DNA of 64,000 bases, taken from assembly GCA_030549205.1 (NCBI GenBank), contig JAUKTV010000001.1, positions 310,001-374,000 on the forward strand, given 5' to 3'. Below, one piece after another: positions 8,782-19,611 of the stretch; the first letter of the stretch is position 1, and each line of letters begins with the position of its first letter. A model generated the notes under the pieces. That model searched no databases. It saw only the letters and a list, made by a program, of their open reading frames with translations, and was not told the origin of the DNA. The stretch comes from Apiosordaria backusii (Eukaryota > Ascomycota > Sordariomycetes > Sordariales > Lasiosphaeriaceae). A program made the position numbers and the translations under genes.

Positions 8782-11700
8782 ATGGCTTCTGAGACATCCA
8801 ACCGCTATCGCGAGCGAACCCACACTCGCGATCGTGTTATCATACAAGACTACGGTCAGTTCCTCGACTCGACAACCACAAGTCTGGTCTTGCCAACACA
8901 CAAGAAGGAGGGGACCAAGGCCGATCGACTTCAAGCGACATATGACCTCTTCAAGGCCGTGAACTGGGCAAAGTACTCTGGGGGTTTGCTCGTCAACGAA
9001 ATCACCGTGGACTTCTCGTCCGTGGGGGGGTCTTTTCTTGCACGGGGTGGTTTCTTCCAGACTCGCCATTTCCCTGGCCAGCGGGTGGCAAAGTATCCCT
9101 TGATCCCCGACGCCACCGGTGTTCTCCCTAAGAGCACTTACGAGTCTCTGTTGACGGAGCTGCGAATCCTCTGCCACCCTCCGCTCAGTGAGCATGACAG
9201 TATCGTCCGGTTGACCTCGGTGCAATGGGCCCGCATTGACCCCGTCGCACATTCATGGGTTCCAGTGCTGCTTTTGGAGGAGGCTCAACATGGGTCTCTT
9301 CAGCAGTACGTCGCGTCAGAGAAGCCCGGTATCGAGACCTGTTTGCAGCTCAGCCAAGAGATTGGGAGCGGTCTACAGGCCCTTCACGCCAGCGGAGTCA
9401 TTCATGGAGATTTGAAGTTCCAGAATGTTCTCGTCTTCAACCTGGGAGACGGGCGCGTGAGGGCCAAATTGTCCGACTTTGGTAGCTCCGTCATCAAGGA
9501 CAAGAGCCACCAAACGGTTACTCTCACCACGGGAACTCCCCCTTGGACCTCGCCGGAACACAACGAGTCTATCCATACCAGTTTGCTGTGTGGCACCGAC
9601 ACCTACTCGTATGGCCTTCTCGTGTGGAGGCTCTGTCTCCAGGGCGAGAATCCGTTTGACGGCCAGGACAGCGAAGACATCTGGAGGCGGAAGAAGAATG
9701 GTCTGATTCTTGGTGAAGCGGGACAGTCTCTCGAAGAGTGTTACAAAAAGGCCATGCTCCTTGGAGGCCGGGCAGCCAGCGATACTCGCTTTCAGTCGTA
9801 CAAGCTGGCCGTGTCGATACCTCGACGATGCCTCCAGCACTGTCTGTCTGCCTCGATCGAGAACAGAGACCTTGACAAGGCGGTGGAGTCACTGCACTAT
9901 GGCTCATACACGTAAGTTGAGAGGCTTAATACGAGCCCCGTGCCTATAAGGTAAAGATTGACAACTATCCAGGTTTCCCGAGGATCTCCCCACCCCGATG
10001 AAGGATAGTGGTGGCGATCGCAAGGGATTGTTCGCAAAAAGTCGTGTAAGTGGTTTTTGAGTGCTGAAAACGGCACATAGCAAGTCTCACATACGATCCA
10101 GATGGTTGTCAGCCACCTACGGCTGTTTGACGTACCCAAAAGCGTCAGAGCCATGCTTTACCAGTGTGCATCCGATATCACCGAGAATCCCGACGCTGTC
10201 GACTGGCTCACCCGGATCGAGACCTGTTTCCAGCTCAGTCTCCAAACTTTCGATGGCTTCGGTCCACCGGAGGACAGTATGGCTGTCGGCGTCTCCTTGA
10301 TGAGGAAGGCCACTCTGGCCGGTCACATCACTGCCGGAGTGATGCTGGGGCAGTTCTACGAAGCCTCCGGTGCAGTGATGGATGCTGCAATTCGCAGCCA
10401 GTGCGAGAAGTGCTTGATTCGAGGGGTTGAAGTAGGCTCACTTCTTGCGCGAATCTGGCTCCGTCGCTACAACCCTCAAGCATTGCGAGAGGCTAAACAA
10501 AAGGAAGCCCAAGAAGTAGCCGGAGTGTCTCTCGGGGAGAAAACCAAGTCCAGGTTTCACCTCAGCGACATAATCAATAGGATATTCGGCGAGCACGCAT
10601 TTGCTTCATTATCCAGTCGACTTTTAACGATGCCGGAGTTCCAAAGCATATGGCTAACTAAACGAAAGAATTCGCATCTGCACACCGGGGCTGCGTTTGG
10701 GGTAAGTCCCGATCGGTTTCGGCCATGGCTGGGACTCCTGCGCACCACCATCGATGACAGAGATAAGGACGGTAACACTGCACTGCTGCTGGCAGTCCGG
10801 TTTAATCACGTTGACATCGCCAAGCTTCTACTTGAGGCGGGAGCCGAGGCTTCTTTGTCGAACAAGCGAGGAGAGACGCCGTGGCACTGGCTTGTTGCCA
10901 TTGAGAAGCTAGAGGACATCTTCGACCTGGTCAAACTCCTTAAACAAAATGGCAAGAATCTCTTGGACGCCACAGCAGAGCCGCCGCTTGGATTCATCGA
11001 CGTATTCGGCATCAACCATGGAGGCACAGCCCTGCACTGGGCTGTAGAGCTGGGCATGACCGGGCTCGCAAGGGAACTCGTCTCGTCGGGGGCAGATATT
11101 CATCACGCATTCGAGGGAATAAGGCCGGTGGATATGGCCATTCAGAGGAACAAACCCGAGATTCTCCGCGTGTTCCTCGAGGAGTTACGCCAAAGAGGCG
11201 AGACTCTGAGCCAGCCCCTTCTCCCTTTCAAGCCCGGCCAAGTTCCTGATCACCTCTCGAATGGCGCATGGTTCACGAATCACGTTGTCCAGGCGGTGGC
11301 CTTCCATCCATTTCACGAGCGACTGGCTTATGGAGGGAAAGGCTGGATTGACGCCATGAGGCAGACTTTGCTCGTTCTCCGTGAGTTCGACTTGGCTCCG
11401 AAGGTGCCGATATCAGCACTCCCACAGCTTCTCCTGTCAACGGGCTGTAGCACAGCCATCTTGAAACTCCTGTCCGAGGAAGATTTTCTCGAGGGGCCGA
11501 GCGACCCGGCAAAGTTCTGGGCCGATGTCGCCGAAAAGATCATGCGAACAGCAGACACCACAAACGTCCTGTACGCCATGAAGCGGGCCAAGGCATACTC
11601 TGCCGACAGCCGTCTCCCAAATGCCGAGAAGCTTCTGGATCTCTGTACAGAGAGTTTCAGATGTGATGGAAGCGTGGTGGATGCCATTGCCGGTGAGGGC

Positions 11701-13005
11701 GTCAAGATGGACTTTCCGACCGAACAGGCCCGGACACCCCTGATGGGGGCAGTGTTGCACCGGAATTTCGAGATTGCTTCTGCTCTCATCAACCACGGGG
11801 CAGACGTCAATGCCCTATGGAAGCCCGTTTATCCCAATTCGCCAGACGAAGAGCATCCCGACGTGAACATGCTCTTCGAGTATCTCACGAGTAATCTGGA
11901 CACGGCCCTTGCACCGCTGAGGTACCTCCTTGAGCCGTTGCACTCCAAGAAGGACTCGGTTCCGTCGTTCATCGTGGTTCCCGGCGAGAAGCAAACGGCG
12001 TTGCACCTGGCTTGCCAGCACGGAAACCCGCTGATCGTGGACTACCTCCTCAAAAAGTTCAACACGCCATACCACCTGGACTTTGTCGACCACGGAGGTT
12101 TCACAGCTCTGCACCACGCTGTGTTTTACGGCCACGTCGACATTGCTAGAAAGCTTTGCCGGACAGGTGCGCGAGTCGACATCCCTGCTGGGGACGAATC
12201 GTTGGATCCCAAAGACCGCCGAAACGCTCTCGACTACTGCCATCGCCTGTTCGCCCCAGGTATCAGTACCCTGCAAGACTCCCAAGGCATCGGCCCAAAC
12301 CCCGAGGATGTCTACCTGGGCCGGTTGGAGATCGCCAAAATGCTGGTGCGAGAGCGTCAGGCTGTTCGCACGGTTGGCTCCAAGGATGACGACGACATGG
12401 TTTGGTCCGTCAAGTTATGTTTCTATGCCGCCCAGAAGAACATGGCTCGTCTTCTGAAAGGGGCCTTGGAGAACTTCCGAAACGATCCCGTGTCCGGGAT
12501 GTCCTGGCAGGAGGCGTTAGACCAGCTGCTTGTTGACGCTGCTATCAGCGGCCATGCTGGTACCACCAAACTGCTCGTCGATTATGGCGCCAATGTGAAC
12601 CAGGTGCTACCTGTAGACCGGCAGGCGACCCTCCTTCACCAAGCTGTGGTACAAACGGATGCCGAAATAGTTTACCTCCTTTTGCGGGCTGGCGCTGAGG
12701 TGAATGCCTATGACAAGGCAGGCAGGACACCCCTCACGGATGCCTTGCAGTGCAAGAACCTGGCTACCTGTCGGGTGCTGAAACATTTCGGTGGCGAGAT
12801 CACGCTGGAGAGAGATTCCATGGCTCGGATTCTCGCGAACAACCTCGGGATGAATATGGAGCGCGCGATGACGCTTCTACAGGAACGGAACCTGCACATG
12901 AACGTGAAGCTGGGAGGGGAGCCAAGTGACGATGACACGGAGGACGAGAAAGACGATAGGGGTGGAACAGAGGGAGCGGAGAGGGAAACAAATGATGATG
13001 ACTGA
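8782..13005 (+). CDS. Protein kinase-ankyrin repeat fusion, about 1368 aa
   Basis: Three exons: 8782-9911, 9973-10045 and 10102-13005. Introns 1 (GTAAGT...CCAG, 61 nt) and 2 (GTAAGT...CCAG, 56 nt) restore one frame through SYTFPEDLPTPMKDSGGD into the long third exon. The kinase domain spans about residues 60-330: an ATP lysine in VAKY (K104), catalytic loop HGDLKFQN (208-215, HGD instead of HRD), DFG (232-234), and a TPPWTSPEH activation-loop end. All key catalytic residues are present, so it is probably an active Ser/Thr kinase. Sel1-like helices (AGVMLGQFYEASG) follow, then two blocks of ankyrin repeats (DGNTALLLAVRFNH, KQTALHLACQHGN, GFTALHHAVFYGH, AGRTPLTDALQ) and an acidic C-terminus. 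It is divergent from the ankyrin gene and convergent with the HeLo gene (40 bp between stops). Confidence 0.85.
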
Positions 13006-13045
13006 ACCCTGTAGATTACACTCCTCCCTTTCTAGCCCAGAATAA

Positions 13046-14940
13046 TCACACCCCCTCAACACAGAGTAACAGCCTCGCAACAACCTCATCCGCAAACACC
13101 AACGCCATCCTCCCCTCCTGCCCCTGAACACCCGCCTCATCCCACCTAAACTCATCCTCCAAGCACGCCATCATAGCATCCCGATACGTCGTCCCCATCC
13201 TATGGGCGACAACCGCCGAATGGTTCAGCACATACGCCAGCAGGTCCTCGCGCTCATCAAAGCTAGGCAGGTCCTGCCACATGGCAATCTCAAACAGCAC
13301 CAGCCCCAGCGCGTAGATGTCATACTTGGGCTGGAACCGCACATGCGCGCTGCCGCGCAGATCCGGGTGCTGCCACAGCCTGAGCGGCGAGTCCGGGTCG
13401 CGCGTGTCGACGGTGACTTCGCATTGCTTTTCGCGGCGCGAGACGCCGAAGCCGACGATCAGCGGCCGGGTCAAGTCGATTGTGTTAGCGCTAGCGCTGC
13501 CGCCCTGCGATCGGAAGAGCAGGATGTTCCAGCTGCAGAGGCTCTTGTGGACCCAGGAGACGCTGAGTAGTGAGAGGACGGCGTCAGCTATGGCGTGGGC
13601 GAGACGGTAGCGCTCCTCGAGGGTGGGGAGGGTGTTGCGGCTGATGCGTTTGTTCATGCCGAAGGGGGCGAGGTCACGCCGGCTGGTGGTTGGGAGGAGA
13701 GAGTAGAGCGGGATCGGCTCGCGGTTTGGGTCAGCCGAGCCCGGGAGGGAGTAGACGAGGCCAAACTGGGTGTGGCTGTAGCGGATGTAGCCGTGGCAGC
13801 TGGGGAGTGTCTTGAAGTAAGGTTGTCCCGCCAGCTTGAGAAGGACGGCGAGAGTGGCGATCCGTTGGTGGAGGAGCTGTATGTCGGCGTCGGGCAGGGA
13901 ATCGGGAAACTGTGTCCCTTCTACCAAAACTGTGGAACCGTCCGTTCGCAGCTTGCAGAGGATGCGTGTGTGTTTCCCCTGAGTGGGCGTATGAGGGGTG
14001 ACCAGCATCTTTTCCTCAAGAACGACTCTTTGTAGCTCGGATTGTGAAACGCCTCCCTCGAGCCGCATTGCCTTGAGCATGGCGGCGTTGTGTATCTGCT
14101 GATAGAGCTCAGCACGGCCAGTCTGTGTTGCCGTTATCTCCCCAATGGTTCGCAATTCAGTCGGCTCGGCTGTGATGGACAGCATCTTCAGGCCAACAAG
14201 TCGCCTGGTCAGATCGGCTCCGTTGTCAGCCCGAGAAGACGACGGAAGGATCGATTCCAGGCGGTCATTGAGATCCCTCAATGTCTTCAGTGTCTCCTCG
14301 ATCTTCACCCGGTCGCTCACATCGTCGGAAATCGACCAGCTGAAATTGACCTTGCGGAAGAAGCTCACGGCCCGGCTTCGCTCCTGTCGAATGGTGGCAT
14401 TCCGAGAGAGCGCCGCAGCGACCCGCGAACTGGAGAAGAGCGGATCAAGGTTGCGCAGTCCAGTTGACGCAGGTCGCGAGGCCGCCGACGCGGCAGCGGG
14501 GGACAGCGAGGAGCTAGAAGTGAGATCCAGGCCATACTTCCCCCTCAGCTTGTTGAGTTTCTCAAGGCATCTGTACACCTCAGAGAGGATTTCCAGAACT
14601 GTCTCTTCCACAGTCTGATAGTCCAGCGTAGCCCAGTTAGCATCGGCAGCGAGCAGGATGCATCGTTGCAGCGAGTGATCGGGCACAATGGGCTCCCCGG
14701 ACGCGGAATCTTTGCGGACGAGCCCACTGGCTTGCACCCAGCTTTCGAAGCGAAAGTATTCAACCGCAATGAGTGTGGACAGGGCACCTGGCAGGCACTC
14801 GAGCATTAGCCAAACTGTCCATCCGCGAGCTCGAGATTGCACTCACCGGCTGAATCGGAGAAGTTCCGCGTCGAGGAGATATGGCGATAGAGCCGAAAGA
14901 CTTGGTGGAAGAGGGACGCTGAATTTGATACCACGTCCAT
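13046..14940 (-). CDS. HeLo-domain protein with degenerate kinase domain, about 611 aa
   Basis: Two exons: 14847-14940 (MDVVSNSASLFHQVFRLYRH...) and 13046-14787, joined across a 59-nt intron (GTGAGT donor, GCTAAT branch, GCCAG acceptor). The N-terminal 110 residues fit the HeLo/HET-s N-terminal fold seen in fungal cell-death proteins: ASLFHQVFRLYRH, then ALSTLIAVEYFRFESWVQ and paired helices ending EKLNKLRGKYGL. The C-terminal 350 residues are kinase-like, but the catalytic loop reads VHKSLCSWNIL (no HRD aspartate) and DFG is GFG, so it should be a pseudokinase. This layout resembles fungal HeLo-kinase proteins near incompatibility loci. Convergent with the kinase-ankyrin gene. Confidence 0.78.
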
Positions 14941-16466
14941 ACTGTCGTGCTTGCGATGCCTTCACATCCCAATGCGTCCCGTAATACTGAAGATGGAGAT
15001 CATCTGCGGGTGAGCGTCAGCCTCCTGGGGTTGGAATTAAGATTGCCACTGCCTGGGGCGAAGTCGTGTCAGCTGAGAGGCTTGCTAGTGGCGGCGGCAG
15101 TGCTGCTAGGCAGCCCCAAGGAGACGATTTCTCCTCAGATGGTCCATTTCAACCGCTGCAGGAACAAGACTCCACAAACACTAATTACAGCTCCAGCCTG
15201 GTTTATTTATTAGGACACATATAACTGGGCCCTACTGGGACACATAAGGGAAGTCCGAAAAAGCGAAGAAAAAGTAGAAAAAAGAAAAATGTAAGAAAGA
15301 AAAGAAAGGAAAAGAGGGAAAAGAATAAAATGAATAATCGGGGAAGTCGGTCGGAAGTAGTCCGGAGTGGCAGAGGCTGGAGCGGAGGAACGTCAGACCT
15401 GACGGCTTGGAGAAAGTGAGAGGTGGTTCACGATGGCGCAGGCGTGCGGCTAACCATCTCGAGGGAGGCAGCCGAGCAGGTGAGTAGCGTCACGTGTGGC
15501 ATCAGGCTCTCAGGGCGAGCAAGGACTTGCTGTCGCTTTCAGGAGCGGGGAAGGGGTGAGCTGGGAGTCAGAAAATTATTTGCGGAAAGTAAGCCAGTGG
15601 TCGTCACCGACCTCGAAGACCTGCTCCCGCATGATGAGGTACTTTATCCCGTGCTTTCGGAGGACCGGCTGCAACCCTGACCGTCCCCGAAATCAACACG
15701 GCGGCCCATGCGGCCTTGCCCGAGGCCGATGTGTTGACGGCGACTGACAGCCGTATTCCCAGTAACAACGCACGGACCGAATCGCGCAGGGGGTTGTGCC
15801 CGATGGCAATGCTCGATTGGCCGCTGCGCCGCACTTGCTGCATGAGCCTGAACGGTTCTGCGGCGCAGCTGGCTTCACCGTTTTCTTAAAAACGGACAGC
15901 ACTAACAGAGGAAAAGAGGCGCCCGCTTTTAGATCCCCAAACCCCCTATTTTTTGACGCCTCTTACCCCAAAACATAACTTTCTGAGAGCCAGATCAGTA
16001 GTTGGGTCGGTGACCAGCGAATGCCCTGGTGTTGTCTGTTCTTTTTTGGAGACTAACAGTCTCGCATTCCGACTTCTTGCCTTTCCACGTGCCTAGCGGG
16101 TCTTTCCGGCCCTTGCAGCGGCCCAGGGGCGCAGGAGCCCCCACTGTGGGGCGCGGCGCATCGATCCGATCCGAGGTCTTCATCGCAACGACCTGCTGAC
16201 GTAGGAACGAACGGCGCGGCGCCGGCGTGACCCGCCGCACGACGGTGTCGGCGCGCCCCATCAGCTCCGGCGTCGTACGCCGCCTATTCCTCGTCGAGCG
16301 TCATATCAATGGGACACGCTACCTTGTCACTTGCTTCCCCGGAGCCATGCGCATTTCCCGTTCAGGCCCCCAACGAACGCCCAAAATGCAACCGCCAACT
16401 TCCCCGCACGATCGTTCGGGCAGCAGGGAACAAGTCGGTCCCTTATAACAAATTCTCGCGGAGGCT
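14941..16466. other. About 1.5 kb without a recognised gene
   Basis: It begins with the presumed promoter of the HeLo gene. A purine-rich run (AAGAAAAAG-type) occupies 15250-15320. GC-rich sequence at 15480-15850 has overlapping short frames on both strands, none resembling a family. It could hold remnants of a decayed gene. Confidence 0.4.
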
Positions 16467-17352
16467 ATGGCCGGCGATTCATCGAAGTGGTGGAAACGGC
16501 TCGGAATTGGCCGAAGGGATTCAGCGAAGTCCAAGACACCGGATGGCTCTCCCCAGCACGGTGCGATTGGCTCTTCAGCGGATTCATCACAAGGTACTGA
16601 GCAGCGACGAGCTTTCCTTCTTCTTGCTGACAAGCCTTAGTAAACGCTGTCCTCAGTCCCGAGCATGCTGCCCCATCGACCACGGCGTGGCTGTCCTGCG
16701 CGGCCTGATCTACCTTCTCGTGGACCAACAGCCATCGCTTATCTCGCACGTACAGAAGCAGTACGATGCTGGGGGGAATCCACTCTTCAGGAACCAGAAT
16801 GCATGGGTAGCCTTGTCGGAGATATTTACCGGCATTCTAGAGGACCGATGCCTGCCTCGCACCTGCCTGATCATCGACGCACTCGACGAGTGTACTCGAG
16901 GCTTAGACCTGCTTCTTGACCTGGTCGTTCGGACGTCGTCGGCATACTCGAATGTCAAGTGGATCGTATCCAGCCGCAACTGGCCGAGCATCAAGAAGGA
17001 TCTTGACACCGCGACGCAGAAAGTCAGGCTGTCTCTTGAGCTGAATGAAGAGTCCCTCTCCGCAGCTGTCACTACATACGTCCAGTTTAAGGTGGAGGGG
17101 TTGGCGAAGCGGAATAAATACAGTAATGATACGCGGGACGCTGTCGAGCGCTACTTGTCTACGAACGCACACGGCACCTTCCTCTGGGTGGCCTTGACCC
17201 CACACCGGCTTCTTGGCCACCCGACCACCGCCAACTCAGCCACGCCCCCGCTATTATCTACGACAAGAACAACGCACCGTAACTGTTTGCAACTATCCCC
17301 GACTTTCTTCGAGACTTTCCGTAGCCGATTGAACCAAGGTATTAATGATTGA
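16467..17352 (+). pseudogene. NACHT-type NLR, truncated and broken
   Basis: ATG 16467 begins MAGDSSKWWKRLGIGRRDS, a basic Trp-rich start like those of fungal NLRs, but the P-loop region is missing and the sequence jumps to the middle of a NACHT domain in another frame. The second half matches the intact NLR at 41626-46562 closely: AVLRGLIYLLVDQQPSLI, Walker B LIIDALDEC (16871-16897), VKWIVSSRNWPSI and STNAHGTFLWVAL. After LWVAL (about 17194) homology stops and the frame continues into unrelated sequence to a TGA at 17350. No WD40 part remains. A solo-LTR-like repeat lies directly downstream and may be the cause of the truncation. Confidence 0.75.
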
Positions 17353-17374
17353 TAATAGGGAGTGAAATTTTATG

Positions 17375-17665
17375 GAGCGTATTTCATTGCTCACAGGAGA
17401 ACTCTCAGAGTCCTCCAGAACGAGTGACTATATACTAACTGATTCCCCAAGTACCTCCGTACCTGGATCGATGGGATCGTAGTTTGATCCTAATGATCCA
17501 GTATGTCTCTGCTGGATCATGAGTTGATCCCAATGATCCGTCCCTGGATCATTTATGGCTTCCCATGATCCACCTCTGAATGGACATCACCCCTGTATAA
17601 ACGATTGGTTCGGAGCGTTCCCCGCACAGCCCCTCCGGTCACTGCATGTGGTCAAATCCGTGACA
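17375..17665 (-). mobile_element. Solo LTR-like repeat, copy A
   Basis: Read on the minus strand it starts TGTCACGG at 17665. It shares with the copy at 21000-21296 both a region near the 5' end (GGAACGC...CCGA) and a box near the 3' end (17395-17434; + strand GGAGAACTCYCAGAGTCCTC followed by CAGAACGAGTGACTATATA). A starting TGT is typical of LTRs. The outer 3' border is not clear. No internal retrotransposon coding sequence is next to it, so it is best read as a solo or fragmentary LTR. Confidence 0.45.
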
Positions 17666-17701
17666 CTTGGGGGTAGGCGGCGGGCCTAGGTATTCTCCCG
17701 A

Positions 17702-18397
17702 ATGCTCCTTGTATACTTGGCGAACAAGTTTATAGAGCTGGAGTCTATAATGAATTCGTTGCTAGGCGATGCGGAGAAGGAAGTTGCTGGGACTAGTAGG
17801 GAAGGGCTGGAACCACCGCTAAGGTGGACCTGTCTCCTCTGTCTCGAGACCTTTGCGAACCGTGGTGGCTTAACAAGGTATAACCAGAACCTCCATTATA
17901 AGAAGGGTACGTTCGACAGACCCTTTCTATATCCAAAGTGCCAGCACCTGGGAGAAGAGAAGTATATCCTGGATGGGGCAGTGCAGTGGAGCAACCATGT
18001 GGAGCGGTGCCACGGCATGATGTACACGCCCAACGCGCCAAACCCACGTTGCCGTGAGCAGGCGAAGCCAGGGCCAGGCGAGGCAAAAGCTCAGAGGACG
18101 AGGTCCGCGCGTTGCTTTGTCTGCGAGAGCCTGCATTTTCCCGGGACTAGCTTCTCTCGGCACCTCAACAAGGAGCACGCCAGTCTCTTACAGGAGCCCT
18201 TTCCATGCTTTGAATGCCGCCGGCAAGGGGGCGAGGTGGTTACAATCGAAAGCTGGGCCGCTTGGATGGACTACGTAGCGCGGGTGCACGGGCGCGATGG
18301 GCAGACGAGGGCTGAGGTTTCCGAGGGAACGGGGATCCTATTAAGGAAGAAAAAAAGGGGAAGACGGGAGGATACGGTTCGGGGGACCGAGAAGTAG
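17702..18397 (+). CDS. C2H2-like zinc-finger protein, 231 aa (possibly transposon-borne)
   Basis: An intact single-exon frame starts at ATG 17702, with a second in-frame ATG at 17750 (MNSLLGDAE) as an alternative start. It shows several Cys/His clusters: CLLC-x12-Y...H near residue 46, a KCQ...WSNHVERCHG cluster at about 80-104, CFVC-x12-H-x4-H near 138, and CFEC...WMDYVARVHG near 168. The tail is basic (KKKRGRRE). In the first finger a Tyr stands where a His is expected. It begins 36 bp beyond the LTR-like repeat, so it may be coded by, or captured in, a mobile element. That is inference only; DNA or RNA binding is the likely role. Confidence 0.6.
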   Translation: MLLVYLANKFIELESIMNSLLGDAEKEVAGTSREGLEPPLRWTCLLCLETFANRGGLTRYNQNLHYKKGTFDRPFLYPKCQHLGEEKYILDGAVQWSNHVERCHGMMYTPNAPNPRCREQAKPGPGEAKAQRTRSARCFVCESLHFPGTSFSRHLNKEHASLLQEPFPCFECRRQGGEVVTIESWAAWMDYVARVHGRDGQTRAEVSEGTGILLRKKKRGRREDTVRGTEK

Positions 18398-18670
18398 GCA
18401 AGAGTAGAGTGAGGTCTGAAGAAGATGGGTGTGATTTGGGATTGTGGGTTATAAGGTCGTTGGAGAAGATGCTCAGTGGTGCTTAGCCAAAGGTGTTGAA
18501 AATAATGGGTGGTCCACCGTAGCTTCCAATAGGTCTGGAAATATATTACTCTCCGGTGCCCGGCCCGTTGTGGATCCGTGTAGCTTCGCGCCGGACGTGC
18601 CGGAGCCGTACGTCGAGTCCGGGTCAGCCACAAAGTGCGAGGACCCACTTTGCCTGGAATACGGAGATAG

Positions 18671-19292
18671 TTATTCCAGTCTCCTATTGGCCGAACGGCA
18701 GGTGAGGGGAGAGCCGGGAATGACCTTAAGTCTTCCCGTTTCATCAACACAAACACCCACGATGGATAAGTTCCGTACTTCTATTACCCAATTCTTGACA
18801 TGATTGTGGGATAACGAGGTTACTACCGAGGCTGCCAAATCACCGAACGAATTCCTCGACCTAATGTCGCTCTTCTCCACCGCACAGCGCAGGTCCTGGA
18901 ACTGCGACGAGTCCGTGCCGAAATCCTCGCACTCGCGCTGCTTCTCGGCATTCCACCACGGCGGAAGAAGGCCGCGCCGCGAGCCAGCGAGTCGAAGAAA
19001 GCGCTTGAGACCCTTCAACCCGTTGGGTGCCCCTCCATAGAGACTGTCGGCATCGAGCTCACCTTCCAGGGTAGATATCCTCGACACGCAGGCGGTCGGC
19101 GTCGATGAGGAGGCGGTATACGTCCTTCTCAAGGCGGTCGTGCAGCCAGCTGCAGTTGTCGAGGCGGGTGAAGGGCTCGGTAATGGGCTGGTCGAGGCCC
19201 TTGGGCGGCGAGAGCATCGTGTCGGCCATCGGGGCGGTGCTGCCGCCCCTGCCGCATACCTTCTCGGTCTTGATGCCCAAATGCCAAATCAC
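18671..19292 (-). pseudogene. C-terminal part of a fungal MYND-finger-associated protein, frameshifted
   Basis: Minus-strand frames encode DNCSWLHDRLEKDVYRLLIDADRLRVEDIY and then, after a one-base shift near 19063, LEGELDADSLYGGAPNGLKG...RFLRLAGSRRGLLPPWWNAEK...DLRCAVEKSDI. This order (Y-LLID-x-RLR-ED-Y, DSIYGG, LR-FLRLA-S-GLLPPWW, DL-CAVEKSDI) is the conserved C-terminal region of a widespread fungal family that often carries a MYND zinc finger upstream. No MYND finger is visible here. Assignment rests on memory of the family, so treat it as probable. It directly abuts the AAA fragment on the other strand. Confidence 0.55.
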
Positions 19293-19326
19293 TCATCGCC
19301 TTTCCAAGTAAAGACCCCTTTCCCTG

Positions 19327-19611
19327 TTGACCGAGCCTGCTCGAATGGCTGCTAAGACCTCCGTCTCTCTCAACGTGGGCGGCGAGTGGCAGCCGCCTGT
19401 GACCCGGCCGACACAGCCAATCTCTTCCGTTGTGCTGGATGATCAGGTCAAAGAAGGTCTCCTAGAAAACGTCCGCGACTTTCTTGACCCGGCTTCTCGA
19501 GAGCAGCACCGCGGTCCATAGCGGCGGTGCTACCTGTTTCACGGACCTACCGGAACTGGAAAGACATGCTTGGCTCTCACTATCGCAGGGCATTTCGATC
19601 TGGATGTGTGA
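19327..19611 (+). pseudogene. BCS1-type AAA ATPase fragment with premature stop
   Basis: The frame reads TRPTQPISSVVLDDQVKEGLLENVRDFLDP...REQHRGP, an in-frame TAG at 19519-19521, then RRCYLFHGPTGTGKTCLALTIAGHF. The stretch R-G-Y-LF-G-P-GTGKTSL following a V-L-D---K--L--D--E-L-P segment is diagnostic for BCS1-like AAA proteins. The TAG stands where a Trp (TGG) is normal in the I-P-W/Y-R-R-G-Y motif, a G-to-A change compatible with RIP. It stops right after the Walker A segment, so the ATPase is cut off. Confidence 0.7.

Noticed and set aside
15423..15900. Several overlapping frames of 80-90 codons
   Set aside because: GC-rich sequence opens frames on both strands. No motif, start context or splice pattern supports any of them.
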